DNA of 64,000 nucleotides, taken from positions 372,001 to 436,000 of the forward strand of contig BEDY01000011.1 of the NCBI GenBank assembly GCA_002335605.1. The letters run 5' to 3'. Under the pieces are notes generated by a model, which worked only from the letters and a program-made list of their open reading frames with translations, did no database searches and was not told the origin of the DNA. Origin of the DNA: Prillingera fragicola (taxonomy: Eukaryota > Basidiomycota > Tremellomycetes > Trichosporonales > Trichosporonaceae). The position numbers and the translations under genes were made by a program. This document shows, piece after piece, positions 9,839 through 20,765 of the stretch; positions within the stretch are counted from its first letter, which is position 1; every line of letters begins with the position of its first letter.

Positions 9839-12162
9839 ATGAGCTCCCATACAGCGGTCGCAGACGTGCGTCCTCCTACCTCGACAGACCCTTCCATCAT
9901 GACCATCGACGCCATTCAGTCCAACAGCGTGCACAGTGCTAACGGCACCTCGACTCTCAAGGCCAAGATCGCTAACGGCGTTGCTGCCAACGGCTCGAGC
10001 TCGAGCGGCATTGACATTGAGCAGCGCATGACCTACCCTCAGGTCACTTTTGCCGAGACTCGTAAGCTCAAGCTCCTCACTAGCACTGGGACACTGACAC
10101 ATGCCCAGGCATCGAGCCTTCCTCTTTCTACGGCAAGCTGCGCACGCTCTATGCCAACCAAGTTCTCAAGACGCAACTCGATCAGCTCCGCAAGCAGGGC
10201 AGCTACGACGCATTCAAGCTCCAGTGGCACCCGTCTTACGACGTGAGGCCGCTTGAGCGGGCCAAGTTCCGCCATGACGGTATCCCTCCCAGTCTCTTCT
10301 GGGAGAGCGATGTCGGCAAGTGGTGCGTCCGATGTGTGCAGCGTAGAACATGAGACTGACCAGTGCCAGGATCGAAGCAGCATGCTACTTTCTTCAATCG
10401 GACCCCAACTGCGAGCACGCAGCCGAGTTCCGTGCCTCTATCGACGAGCTGGTCACCATGATAGAGGGTGCTCAGCAGCCCGACGGCTACCTCAACATTT
10501 ACTTTGCGGTCGTCGACCCCGAGGGCCGCTACCAGAATCTGCGCGACATGCACGAGATGTACAACGCTGGTCACTTGCTTGAGGGTGCGCTTGCGCATTA
10601 CCAGTACACTGGCGAGCGGAGGTTCCTCGACGTCATGATCAAGGTGAGGTACACCGCAGAGAAGCCGCATGCTAATGCTGCAGAACATTGACTGCTTTAT
10701 GAAGACGTTTGGTCCAGACGAGGGCCAGCAGAAGGGCTACCCCGGCCACCCGGAGCTCGAGCTCGCCGTTCTCCGCCTGTACGCAGTGACCAAGGACCCT
10801 CGCCATCTCGCCTTTGGCAAGTATCTTCTCCACGAGCGTGGCCAGCTCCGCCCCTCTGCAGATGGAAAGACCAAGGAGCCCTACTTTGTCACCGAGGCCA
10901 AGAAGCGCTACGGCGCCGAGCCACACACGCGGTATGAAGGAAACTTTGACATCTCGTACCACCAGGCCCACAAGCCTATTGTCGAGCAGGAGGATATCTT
11001 TGGCCACTCGGTGCGCGCATTCTACCTCCTCACTGGCGCCGTGGACGCTGGCGGAGAGCTCTTGCCTGCGTCAAGGAGGTTGTGGGCCGACGCCGTCCAG
11101 AAGAAAATGTACGTCACTGGCGGCTTTGGTTCGGTCCCCGGTATCGAGGGCTTCTCCAAGTTTGCGCACGACCTGCCCCAGAGTTCGGCCGAGGGCGGAT
11201 GCTACGCCGAGACCTGCGCCAGTATCGCAGCCATGATGTGCGCCGAGCGTCTCCTCAGCCATGAGCTTGACGGTGGCGTTCGCGACGTGATGGAGCTTGC
11301 CCTGCTGAACGCCGTGCTCGGCGGCGGCAGCCTCGATGGCAAAGCTTTCGCGTACGCCAACAAGCTGGCGACATGCAAGGACGAGAGCGCCGAGCGCAAA
11401 GAGTGGTTTGAGGTGTGCTGCTGCCCTCCAAACCTCAGTCGCACAATGGGTATGCTTGGTGGATATACTTGGCGCGCACAGGTCGACTCGGGCAAGAAGC
11501 GTGTCGCCCTGGATGTCTACCTCTTTGTCTCGGGTACCCGAAACATCGACCTCGGCAACGGCGCTGTGGCCACAGCGACCATGAAGACTGGTATGCCGTG
11601 GAAGGGTGAGACCACGCTTGAGCTCTCAGCGCCAGAGGGATGGGAGTGGGACGTCCGTGTCCCGTCGCCATCGTACGCCGCCGACATCAAGCTCTCCGTG
11701 CCTTCACAGGAGGACGCCGGCTTCCTCGCCGCCACTCTCCCATCGACTGCCTCGGCTTCGCTCACATTCTCCCTCCCCGTGCGCCTCCTGGCGTCCCACC
11801 CCGCACAGGGCGATACCATCACCGTCTCCCGTGGTCCCATCATCTACGTCGCCGAGTCGGTCGACAACGCCGCCGTCGACGAGCGTAGCCCCCACTTTGA
11901 GGGTCTGGGTATCTCGCCCAGCGCCGAGTTTGACGAGGCAGAGATTGCCGTCGAGGGTGTCCCCGTCATCAGTCTCACGGCCGGCAAGGGGCATGTTCTC
12001 AAGGTCGACGAGTTTAGTGCCCAGCTCCCGTACCGCAAGGTCAGCGGCAAGGTGCGCACCTGGACCCCACTTGAGGAGCGCGTCACCTTTGTGCCCTGGT
12101 TTGCGCGCGCCAACCGCGGTGGCGCCTGCCGTGTGCGCACGTCGTTCATGCGCGCCGAGTAA
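9839..12162 (+). CDS. GH127-type glycoside hydrolase, beta-L-arabinofuranosidase-like (729 aa)
   Basis: Model: exons 9839-10061, 10109-10322, 10370-10643, 10684-12162; the introns are 47, 47 and 40 nt and all close in frame. The spliced N-terminal half reads RIEPSSFYGKLRTLYANQ..., then LFWESDVGKWIEAACYFL, the standard opening of the GH127 (former DUF1680) alpha/alpha barrel. Family-defining motifs are present: AETC with Glu413, matching the family acid/base, and EVCCCPPN with Cys482-484, which includes the zinc-bound nucleophile cysteine in characterised members. A C-terminal beta-domain follows. Enzymes of this family release terminal beta-L-arabinofuranose from plant glycans or hydroxyproline-linked arabinan. 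There is no signal peptide, so a cytosolic enzyme acting on imported oligosaccharides is likely (inference). The first about 60 residues are low-complexity and may be cut back if a later ATG is used. Confidence 0.9.
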
Positions 12163-12211
12163 AGGACAAGCAAATCGCATAGAAAAGGCAATAGAGAGAA
12201 GAGGCAGTAGA

Positions 12212-14174
12212 CTACCATGGATCATGTTTGATGTCGCCTCGAAGCACACGCGTGTTGGTCAGATCTGGAGCCTCCCTCCAGCGGCCGTTCTTGACCCCAG
12301 ACGACATGCCGCTGGCAATGTACCCTGCCATCAACGCGTTCATGGACAACTCGGTCGTCTCGTCCCGGTCCATCTCCTTTTTGAGCTCGAGCGCAACGTG
12401 GCCCCACCGAGCGAGCTGACGCTTCTGCTCGGCCGTTGGGCAGCTGGCTGACCCCTGGGCGCCGAATCTCCTCGCCGCGGGCATGTACATCCTGTCCAGT
12501 ATGGGCAGGAGTTTGAGAAGATGGGGCAGGGCAGGGTGGTCTTCGTAGCAGCTCGAGTCTGTGGACGTTGGCGAGTTTCGCATAGGACGGGCAGCCTGCC
12601 GTTCAGGTGTTCGTTGCGTAAAGTCGATGGTATCCTGCACAATGGCGTCGACAGCATCAAAGTATGCCATTGCATCATTGCCGCGGACAGCTCCTTGGGC
12701 CGCTGTCCGGTTTGACTTTGATGAGCCGGCACGAGTGTTGCCGCTTGCTGGCCTCACAGAGTCACCACTGAGCCAGCGGGACGATGCTGCGCACCTTGAC
12801 GGCACCGAGTTGGCGGCTCTGGCGCTCGACGGTCCCGAGAACCCCGTCACAACCACTGCATCGCCCTCGCTCTCTTTCCCGTCATCGGTTATCGGGCGCT
12901 TGGCACCAGGAGTGGCCAAACTGCCACGGTGCAAATCCTGGGCATCTTTCCAACTGAGTGGCGGTAGCAATGCGTCCGGCTTGGGCACCTGCACGAGCGA
13001 AGTGCCCGAGCTATCGGCGATGAATGCAAAGGCCAAGTTTTTCGACTTGTCGCACTTGCCGTGCCTGTCGCAGCATCCGACACACCGCAGCCTGCGTATG
13101 TACGTTCTGCCGGGCCAATACCGAAGTGCTCGAATGATGCAAGGCTGCGAAGCGGCTTGGCATGGCCCGCAAGGAAAGGTATTCGCGACCCTTCACGTAG
13201 TCAGCACATGCCAGTACTGCGAAACAATGTGAACCCACCACATGCAAGTTGTGAGATCGTTGTCAACAGGAGAAAACCCAAGGGCTTGCATTCTTTCATT
13301 GCTGAGCTGATTTTGATAGTGGTGTCCAGCGAAGATTGCTTGCCTGATGCTGTTGGGTCTTCGTCGCACATTAGTGGCAGGAGCTGCTGGCAATCTCGAT
13401 GGCCCAGCAACTGCATTTGGCGACTCAGCCATCCTCACAGCCCTCGCCGTCCTCGATCGAGATTGTCCCGCAGCAACACTTGCAGAAGCAGCCGCAGCCG
13501 TACCCGACGGATGGCCGGCGTTAGTCGACCGTGACCAGCGCGGTGCAGGTTTATAGCCTGTGATGACCACATCGGCGTTGCGGCGCCGCACCCGCGACGG
13601 CCTTTCGTCAAACACATTCGCTCGCCAGGGATACTGCTGATGGCCCGTAGCCAAGCGCGCCGACTTGCGCTCTCCGGTAGGATACAGAGTCATGCGGGGC
13701 GTGACCCACGAGCTCGTACGCCATTTGGCGACGGATTTCCAGCCCCCCCTGACGAGCTCGTACGGTTTGGCGACTTGCTGGAGCTCTGTTCCGGAAGCAC
13801 CGACTGAGAAGACAAACGCCTGGCTACGGGTAGCCATGTCGCACCGCCCAACACTGCTGCAGCCTAGACACTTCTCCCGGCGGATGAACCGCGTCCCTGT
13901 GTAGTAGTGGAGCGTTGGAAAGATGCACGGCTGTTCCGCGTCGCTGCACCCGGTGCAGGTGTGTTCCCAGGTGACCCTTCAGAGATCAGTGAGTGAGCAC
14001 ATGTAGATCCGAGCGCGCGTACCACATGCCGCTGGAGATGTCGTTGTTGAGCGCCGTGAAGCCGAGCTGCTGCATGAGGTCATCGCTGAGGGCGGATGAT
14101 AGCGGGCTGTTACTGATCGTAGACTGCAGCTCGGGTGTCTGTGAGGGCACCAGCTCTCTTCCAACAGGCGGCAT
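12212..14174 (-). CDS. C6L family protein with two tandem six-cysteine units (622 aa)
   Basis: Model on the minus strand: exon 1 14174-14023, exon 2 13976-13239, exon 3 13190-12212; introns of 46 and 48 nt, both phase 2. Exon 1 ends in LMQQLGFTALNNDISSGMW. Exon 2 opens with cluster 1 (C58-x2-C61-x6-C68-x18-C87-x2-C90-x5-C96) and closes with a second MQALGFSPVDNDLTTCMW. Exon 3 opens with cluster 2 (C304-x2-C307-x6-C314-x18-C333-x2-C336-x6-C343). Exon 2 stays open from cluster 1 to the second LGF motif with no stop, so this reads as one gene with an internal duplication rather than two genes. Each cluster is followed by a CD(M/K)..AF.F segment and a KP..L..W block. The same unit, with the intron in the same place, is found at 3769-5549. 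Function unknown; zinc binding inferred from the cysteines. Confidence 0.75.
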
Positions 14175-14711
14175 GTTGAATAGTTGCCAAGGTGAGAAAG
14201 GATTATTGTAGAGGGAGATGATGATGCTGTCCGCGATATGTGAACCGACTTGCGGCCAACATGAGTGGAGGTCGATCACTTGGGTTAGTGGTGCTTATGT
14301 AATAGCACCTCCAAGTCGCCACACCGAGGACCTGCATGCTCGCATTCACCTGCTGAGCCTGCAGTAGATGGTCAAGGGGCTTCTCTATTGGCGCATTCCA
14401 CCTAGCGGATGCAGTGGCACCCTCACCCACTAGCCCGCACCGACCTCAGCTCACGAGCTCCTGGTTAAACTCATACATGCCACGGTACAGAAGCACACCC
14501 ACGGCGGGGGGCAAGTAAACAGGATAACAGAAAGAGGGGGCCAGTATTTGAAGCCTTGGAGAGGTATCGGTATGTAAAAGAAACATGGGAGGGTCGTTGG
14601 TATCGCTCTTGGTATAATCACAGCGGGTAGCAAGGTTGGTGGGGGTGACGGGTTGGGTGTACCGAGATATGAGAATAAGAAACGGGTTGGTGGCGGCGTG
14701 ACCCTGAGGGC
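14175..14711. other. Intergenic region between C6L gene start and RasGAP stop
   Basis: Promoter side of the two-unit C6L gene and 3' flank of the RasGAP gene, both on the minus strand. The frame upstream of 14174 is open to about 14279 but has no ATG there. No other gene is supported. Confidence 0.5.
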
Positions 14712-17250
14712 CTAGCGGCGCTTGGCGAACAGCTTGTTAAACAAGGCGAGGACCTTGGGGACGTTGAGCTGAACGTACTCGAGGTCCAGGGTCGCGTCGT
14801 TGTCCTTTTGCTTTTCCAGGAGGTCGTCAATCTTGAGGTCCATCTCCAGGATGGGCTTTTCACGGCCCTTGAAGTGGAGGGCAATGATAAAGGTGCCCGG
14901 GGTGGGGGAAGCAATGTTGAAGAAGATGTTTGCGCGGCGGTTCTCTGGCACGTTGCTGTCGAGAATGATGCCCTCCTTTTCAAACTGCTGGTGCGTAAAC
15001 CTGTACGGTCCCAGGCTCTGGGCCCGTGGCGGCTTCTTCTCGCGTCCATTGATGCCGACGACACCGACGCCACCGGCGCCCTTGTCCTTGTGCATCATCA
15101 TGCGCGAGTTGACGAGGTAGGCCTTGTACTGCTCAATCTGGGAGCGGAGGTAGTTGTTGTGGTCGCAAATGGTGCGGTAGACGGCCTCGAGAGAACGGGT
15201 CTCAATAATGACCTTTTCACGTGCGTTGCCGAGGTGCACCATCTCAGTGGCAACCTCGTCCTGCAGCAACTTGTAGTTGTCGGCCTTGTCAATGACACCG
15301 GCCGCGTCGAGCTCGGACAGCAAGTTCTGGACCTTGATGCCACGGCGGACAAGCACAGGGTCCTTGGACGTGGCCGCGCGCTCCGCGAGCGCGGGCAGGT
15401 CTATCGGTCGTCGGTCGGCAACATGGGGCATCGAACGCAACAGCTGGACAAAGATTGATTTTGTCTCCATGAAGTTGATGTCGTTTTGCGTCACGCTGTC
15501 CGACATGAGCGCGGTCGAGAGGTCCTGGATCGGTGTCTCCCAGCGCGAGTAGAGGGGCAGTTCGACTGAAACGTTTTCTGCGCGAGGCACCTGCGCAGGC
15601 GCAGCTCCGAGCTCGTCGAGAAGTACTCGCAAGTGTTGCCGCTCGTTTGGTGATAACGTGTCCATGTGCTGCATGAACAGCGCGTGGGTGTTGTACAGCT
15701 CGTTGAGGGTGATGCTGATCGTGAGGTCCTTTTTCGACAGAGCCATGTACTGGTCCATCTCGAGCGACTCGTAAAAGTCGCCGACCTCGCACAATGTGTT
15801 GAGAAACTGGTTCATCATCGTCTTGTTGTTCTCGACAAACGGGTTGAGCGACATCATGTAGAGCTCTTTTGAGTAACTCGGCTTGTTGGCGAGGTTTTGC
15901 AACATTTTGGCAATTAGCGTCAATGTTCGCCTTGGGTGCTTTGCGGGCACGCCGTCGACGAGCATGTACGCCTGGGGAGTGACGATTGCCGGGTTGATGA
16001 ATCGCAAGAAGAAGAAGCCACCGATAAGAGAACAAATCGACGCGTCCGACGCCTCGGGATACTTGCGGCGGGGGAGGGAGCGAATCTGCTTGCAGATCCA
16101 GCGAATACCATAGGGCACGGTCTCGAGCGAGTCCATAATCGTTGTCAAGAACGTGTCGGCAATCTCCATGAGCATGGTGAGTCGAGGGTGGATAATAGCC
16201 TGGACGTCGGGGTTGGCCGCGGCGACCTCTGGTGCGACACCTCTTGGCAGAGATGGGGGAAGGACCCCAGTGTCGGCCTCGATCTGCAGGATCATCTGTT
16301 CATACACCTGGCTCGTCAGCTCGTGGCCAACGCGCAAGACTCACCTTGAGCGGGTTGATCTCGAGATTGAGCTCGCGATGCTCAATGAGAGAGTTTATGC
16401 GCTCGGCCAAGACATTCTTCAGATAGCTCTGACCGGGACCTCGCCGGGTGTAGGTGGTCATCATGCGCGACACGGGCGTGTTGGCACGCAAAAGGGATCC
16501 AAACTCGCTCGTGCTTTCAAACTGGGCCGCCAAAACGCTCTGTGCGGGGTGTTAGCCGAGTATCCGGTGGCGGCACAAAGGAAGCTAGAAACTTGCCTGG
16601 AACATTGTGAGAAGCAAGTGCTCCTCGCGCTGCTCGTACTGGTTTCCGTACAGCGTGAACATGACGGTCTGGAGCAGAGTGTCGATTTCTGACAGCGAGA
16701 CGAGGCGACACAAGGCGGCGACATGCCGGGGCTCGGACTGGAGGAGGAAGAACAGGTTCGAGTACTGTCCAAGCTTGCGTGGGTCTGGGTAGAGGCCGGC
16801 ATCCTCGTCAATCTCGTCGAGCGTCTCCTGAACCTGGCGTTTTTCGTCTGCAGCAATGCGGTTCTGAATGAGCAGGCCAATGCGCGAATCGAGATAGCGC
16901 ACGTCGCGTTCGAGGACAAAGTTTTTCTTGCTCTGCGAACTAATGCGCGTCTTGAGGTCTCGCAACCGCTTTTGCGCGCGCGCAAGCTCGTCCTCCACCT
17001 CGACGTCCTGCTCGGCCGCGAGCGAGTACATTGCATTGACAGAGTAGCGGTTCGTCATGCGGTTGGTGATGCGCCGGCTTGGCGAGGCTGGTGTGCTGGG
17101 TCCTGCGCTCGCGTTGCCGCCTCCTGCACCTGCTCCTGATGGGCTGCCCATACCTGCACTGACTGGCGACGGGTTGACGGGGCTCGTTGGACCTAATGAG
17201 GGGTTTGGCCCCACTGGTGTTCCCGGCGCCGGCATGGTGAGGGTGGCCAT
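14712..17250 (-). CDS. Ras GTPase-activating protein, Gap1/IQGAP-related (814 aa)
   Basis: Model on the minus strand: exon 1 17250-16597, exon 2 16539-16345, exon 3 16307-14712. Intron 1 is 57 nt and has a GC donor (GCAAGT...CAG); intron 2 is 37 nt. The protein should switch off Ras by stimulating GTP hydrolysis at the membrane. After a Pro/Gly/Ser-rich N-terminus comes a coiled coil (about residues 75-125), then the RasGAP domain starting near residue 150. It shows [15 protein letters not shown], where Arg236 fits the catalytic arginine finger, and the invariant [13 protein letters not shown] block. A RasGAP_C domain follows in the last about 250 residues, ending FAKRR. Domain order and length match fission-yeast Gap1 (Sar1) rather than large IQGAPs: no calponin or IQ motifs are present. 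Confidence 0.92.
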
Positions 17251-19284
17251 GGCGGCGAGGGAAGGTTGGAGAGAGGGTAGCGGCGGGGTGTTTTAAACGA
17301 CAACAAAGAGTCGGCGCGATCAAATACTTGTGCCAAGGAAGAATTAGGTCGTCGCGTGTGTCGAGCGTGGATAGGAGAGTGATGGCAATGTGGGACGATG
17401 GCAAAGGAAGAAGAGTAGATGGTGGTGTTGCAGCGAGGTGGATGCGTGGGTGGGTCCTGGTGATCCCTGCGCTGTGCTCGGCTGCGAGGGGGAGGAGGAT
17501 GTTGCGCTGCAGGCGAGCGACGACAGTGTTGCAGTCGAAACACGAACCGCAGCAGCAGCAGGTGGATGAGGCTCGTGCTCTCAAGGAACTACGCAGGAAC
17601 GTGCAGCGTGGCCGGCGTGGTCCAAGACGCAGACCAAAGCGAAGTCCCTGGTGTCGCGCTCGTGGACGGCGGCGGGTGGGCGCGTCGGGGCAGGGGCGCG
17701 TCGGTTCGGCGGAGCGAGCACGGACAGTGGGGTCCGAGGGGGTGGCGGTGGTGGCCTTTTGTGTTGAGGAGATGCAGATGTGGCGCGTGGAAGAGGGAAA
17801 AAGAGGTTGTCGCTGGCTGGTGGATCGTGTGATGTGAGCAACAAGGAAAGGAAAGGAGGATATGAAAGGGAGAGGGTGGGGTCGGCTTCAAGTTCTCGGG
17901 ACAATGGCAAGAGCACCGACGTGCAGGGGCGGGGGTGGTCGTTGCTGATGGACACTTGATACGCAAATGTTGCTACAACCAGCAAACTGACACGAGAGAA
18001 GTGGAAGAAGATGAACTGTAATGTGGGACCTTGGAGCAAAGCGTGCACTCGCCGTGGCAGCAGATGTCCGGAGCTGCAGCAGCGGCGTGGGCAGAAAAGG
18101 AACGGCGTCGAACGGCTCTTGTCGCCGCTCCCAGCGCTTGCGTGCTGGATCTTTGGACCAGATGCCCAATTTCATCTCTCTGGCGTAGTGCAGGCTACCT
18201 CCTTCTAGTCGCTGCCGTAGCCTGGAATGCATAGAGCCTAAGAGTCAAACTGCAGCGGCAACAGCAGCAGCAGCAGCACCATGAAAGGAGATCTAGCAGA
18301 CGACGAGGCCGACAGAGGGCAAGAACAACAGAAACCCCCCCACGAGAGGGAAGCAAGGTTCAGGGGACAAGATAAATTCAGGGTCAACAAGCAGCATTGG
18401 TGCGTGGCTTGCCCTGAAACATCTCTTACCCCCTGCCTCCCACCCCTTGCTTACTTGCTCCTCTGCCCTTCCTCCGCTGCTTCCTTCTCCCCCTTGGTGC
18501 GCCCCTGCCCTCTCTCCCCCTCGCCCTCGCAACTGGCGCTGGCCAGCAGCCAGGCGGCATCAAATTCAAACTTCCATACACCCCAAGATTTCCCCATGCG
18601 GAGTATTCAAGACGTAGAACGCGCTTCACGCGCCATTGCCACGCGTTGGACGACACCGAGGCCTGGAGCAGCCTCTGCGGAACACTGCCGACTTTCGGCA
18701 GCGTACAGGGATACCGCTGGGGAAGAGAAGGTCGGAGCCACCACTCGTCTGAGGCTTAAAGTCTCTCCTCTGTCCCGTCCTGTCTCGCCAGAGCGGCAGC
18801 TATCAGTCTGCTGCTCGGATGACAGGTCCGTTACAGCACTCTCCCGGCAGAGGTGGTATCAAAAGGTGGTAGCATAAACGTAATACGGTGACTGCGTCTA
18901 CTTCTTGCCAGACCTGCGGGGGGTCAGTTACCGTTCCACCCAGCTACGATAGCGGCCCTGGCTGCGTTCCGCTCGTGCTCCCTCCGCCCAGCTTATCTCG
19001 ACGGGGAGTAATTGATCCGCCATGAACTGAACGATAGCGTCGGGTGCGAATCGACTATTGCACTCGACTTGTTGAGCGCGTGTTGAGCGCGAGTAACGGG
19101 CCAGAGCGCTCAGAGGGGCGAGGGCCCGAAATTACGCTATAGCAGCGTGGCCATGTCCCGAGCGCGCCTGGCTGCCATGTCCCGATCGCGACTAGCTGCC
19201 ATGCTCTAACTGCTTGGCTGCCGTCTGCACGTCGTCTGCGGATCTGCAGACGGCACAACTATACCGCTGGTAACCAAACAACAC
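17251..19284. other. 2-kb region without a supported gene
   Basis: Upstream of the RasGAP start, with CT-rich tracts (on the minus strand) typical of fungal 5' regions at 17300-17950. The part near 18280-18880 has a 198-codon open frame with biased, low-complexity composition and no family features, which I do not accept as a gene. At 19140-19260 there are short direct repeats of GCCATGTCCCGA and a 9-bp inverted repeat (see repeats). Confidence 0.4.
19220..19254. repeat. Perfect 9-bp inverted repeat with 17-base loop
   Basis: GCCGTCTGC at 19220-19228 pairs with GCAGACGGC at 19246-19254. It lies just past the 3' end of TMA7 (stop at 19285), so it could shape the 3' UTR or a transcription end. 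It is preceded by two to three copies of a GCCATGTCCCGA motif spaced about 24 bases. Function is not shown. Confidence 0.6.
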
Positions 19285-20102
19285 TCACTTCTTGATACCG
19301 GCGCCGCCCATGGGACCCTTCTGGCCAGCTGACAAGTCAGTCACCGCTTCTTGTTCTTTTACTCCTCGCGCAGTCTTCCTCGCGTCACGCTCGACTTCTC
19401 TCGACCTAGTCGCGTGGCAGCAACCTAGCTTCCCCATGTCACGAGCCCATAAAGGCCACTACGACTTTGGGCGGGTGCAAGGGCGGAAAGGGACTGCGCC
19501 ACCGGTCGCGGGAGGTCCAGGGACCTCGGAAGGTGGCAATGGCCGTTCTCCCAAAACACAAGAGGGCAGTCGCAGACTACCACGCGGAAACCACGAGGGA
19601 GCTGCACAAGGACGAGGTGTACGTACCCTTGGCAGCAGCGGCCTTGAGCTCGGCCTGCTCGCGCTTGAGCTTCTCGCGGAGAGCGAGGTCGTCCTGCGAT
19701 CTGTCAGCAGAGTGCACCCCAGAGGCTAGCAGAGATACGCACGTCGTCGAGCTCCTTGACAGCCTTCTTGGGGGCCTGTTTGTCGCAATCAACAAGAGAC
19801 GTGCGATAAGATTCCGGGGCATTAGCGTGCAGGCGGTCGAGGATGTCGAAGGAGATGGAGCATGTGCAGGGCATGGCAAAAGACATGGGAGAGATAGCGA
19901 GGACATAGAGGTTAGGGTGACGATGTCAGCTGAGCGTCACAACATTCAACACCTTGCGCACCTTGAGAGGCTTAGCTAAACCAAGAGTCAGAAACCGGCG
20001 TCATCGTGTCCATAGCACCGAGTACTCACCCTTACCACCTGTATTGAGTTAGTTTACATCCATGCCTCGGCGAGCTGTGAACGTACCTTGCCTGCCGGAC
20101 AT
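19285..20102 (-). CDS. TMA7: Translation machinery-associated protein 7 (60 aa, six exons)
   Basis: Minus-strand model: 20102-20087, 20038-20030, 19975-19962, 19775-19743, 19693-19627, 19328-19285. The spliced product begins MSGRQGGKAKPLKAPKK and ends KGPMGGAGIKK, the hallmark ends of TMA7/CCDC72. The middle is a charged helix (DDLALREKLKREQAELKAAAAK). TMA7 is a tiny ribosome-associated protein that affects translation efficiency in yeast. The length matches the family (about 64 aa). All five junctions use GT-AG and keep frame. Exon 2 is only 9 nt and exon 3 only 14 nt, so ordinary gene finders would probably miss the gene. The coding fraction is 183 of 818 bases. The identification rests on the conserved termini, and I am confident of it. 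Confidence 0.92.
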
Positions 20103-20765
20103 TGTTGATGATTGATATAGATTGGGAGGGTGGAAATACGTCAAGAGCGCTGCCTGTCGAGATTGTAGGTGTCGGTTTTCGTGTTAGTGGGGCCAGTTTC
20201 CCACGGTGGATTCGAGCGGGGGCATTGTCGCGTGGTTTTCACCGGTAGTGCAAGTCTTCATATCTTCATGCTGTCTCTGTAGCAACGCCATGCATATCAC
20301 GATGATGAGAGAAGGGACAAGGGTAGAGCATATGGATGACTCTGGCAGAGACTGTAAATTTCATGGCTTGAAGCGCGGTTGAAAGAGGCGCTGTTGGGTA
20401 CCATGTTCAGTTTATTCCTATTATTAATGCCACCTTGCAACAATGTCGACCTGCATTTTACTGCTATGAGGAACCACGCGCACATGAGAACTGTTACTGC
20501 TGCTTGTTGGGTACTAAATAACACAATTTGACTAGAGCTAAAACAAGTAATGTCTGCAAGGATGCAAAGAACGTGCAGAAGACACTTCAGTGTTCATGAA
20601 AAGGTGGCAGGCTGTCGATCCTCCTGTCACACACACACGCCGATCACTCTTCCTATTCTTCTGGTGTGTTTCATTGTCAAAGGATCAGCGAGGGCGCAGC
20701 GAGCACACTCGTACACTCATTCTTCATCCTCTTTCTCTTCTTCACTCTTTGCTCAATCATTCAAC
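20103..20765. promoter_or_regulatory. Divergent promoter region, TMA7 / FGGY-like gene
   Basis: 663 bases separate the TMA7 start (minus) and the FGGY-like start (plus). The plus-strand side ends in a CT-rich tract (20690-20765) typical of fungal 5' leaders, just before ATG 20766. No specific factor site is claimed. Confidence 0.5.

Noticed and set aside
12872..13232. Reading the two cysteine clusters at 12.2-14.2 kb as two separate genes
   Set aside because: Exon 2 is open without a stop from the first cluster to the second LGF motif, and no start codon with context separates them; one two-unit gene is simpler.
18281..18877. 198-codon plus-strand frame as a gene
   Set aside because: Ser/Pro/Leu low complexity, no family features, lies in a promoter-like region with no splice or leader signals.
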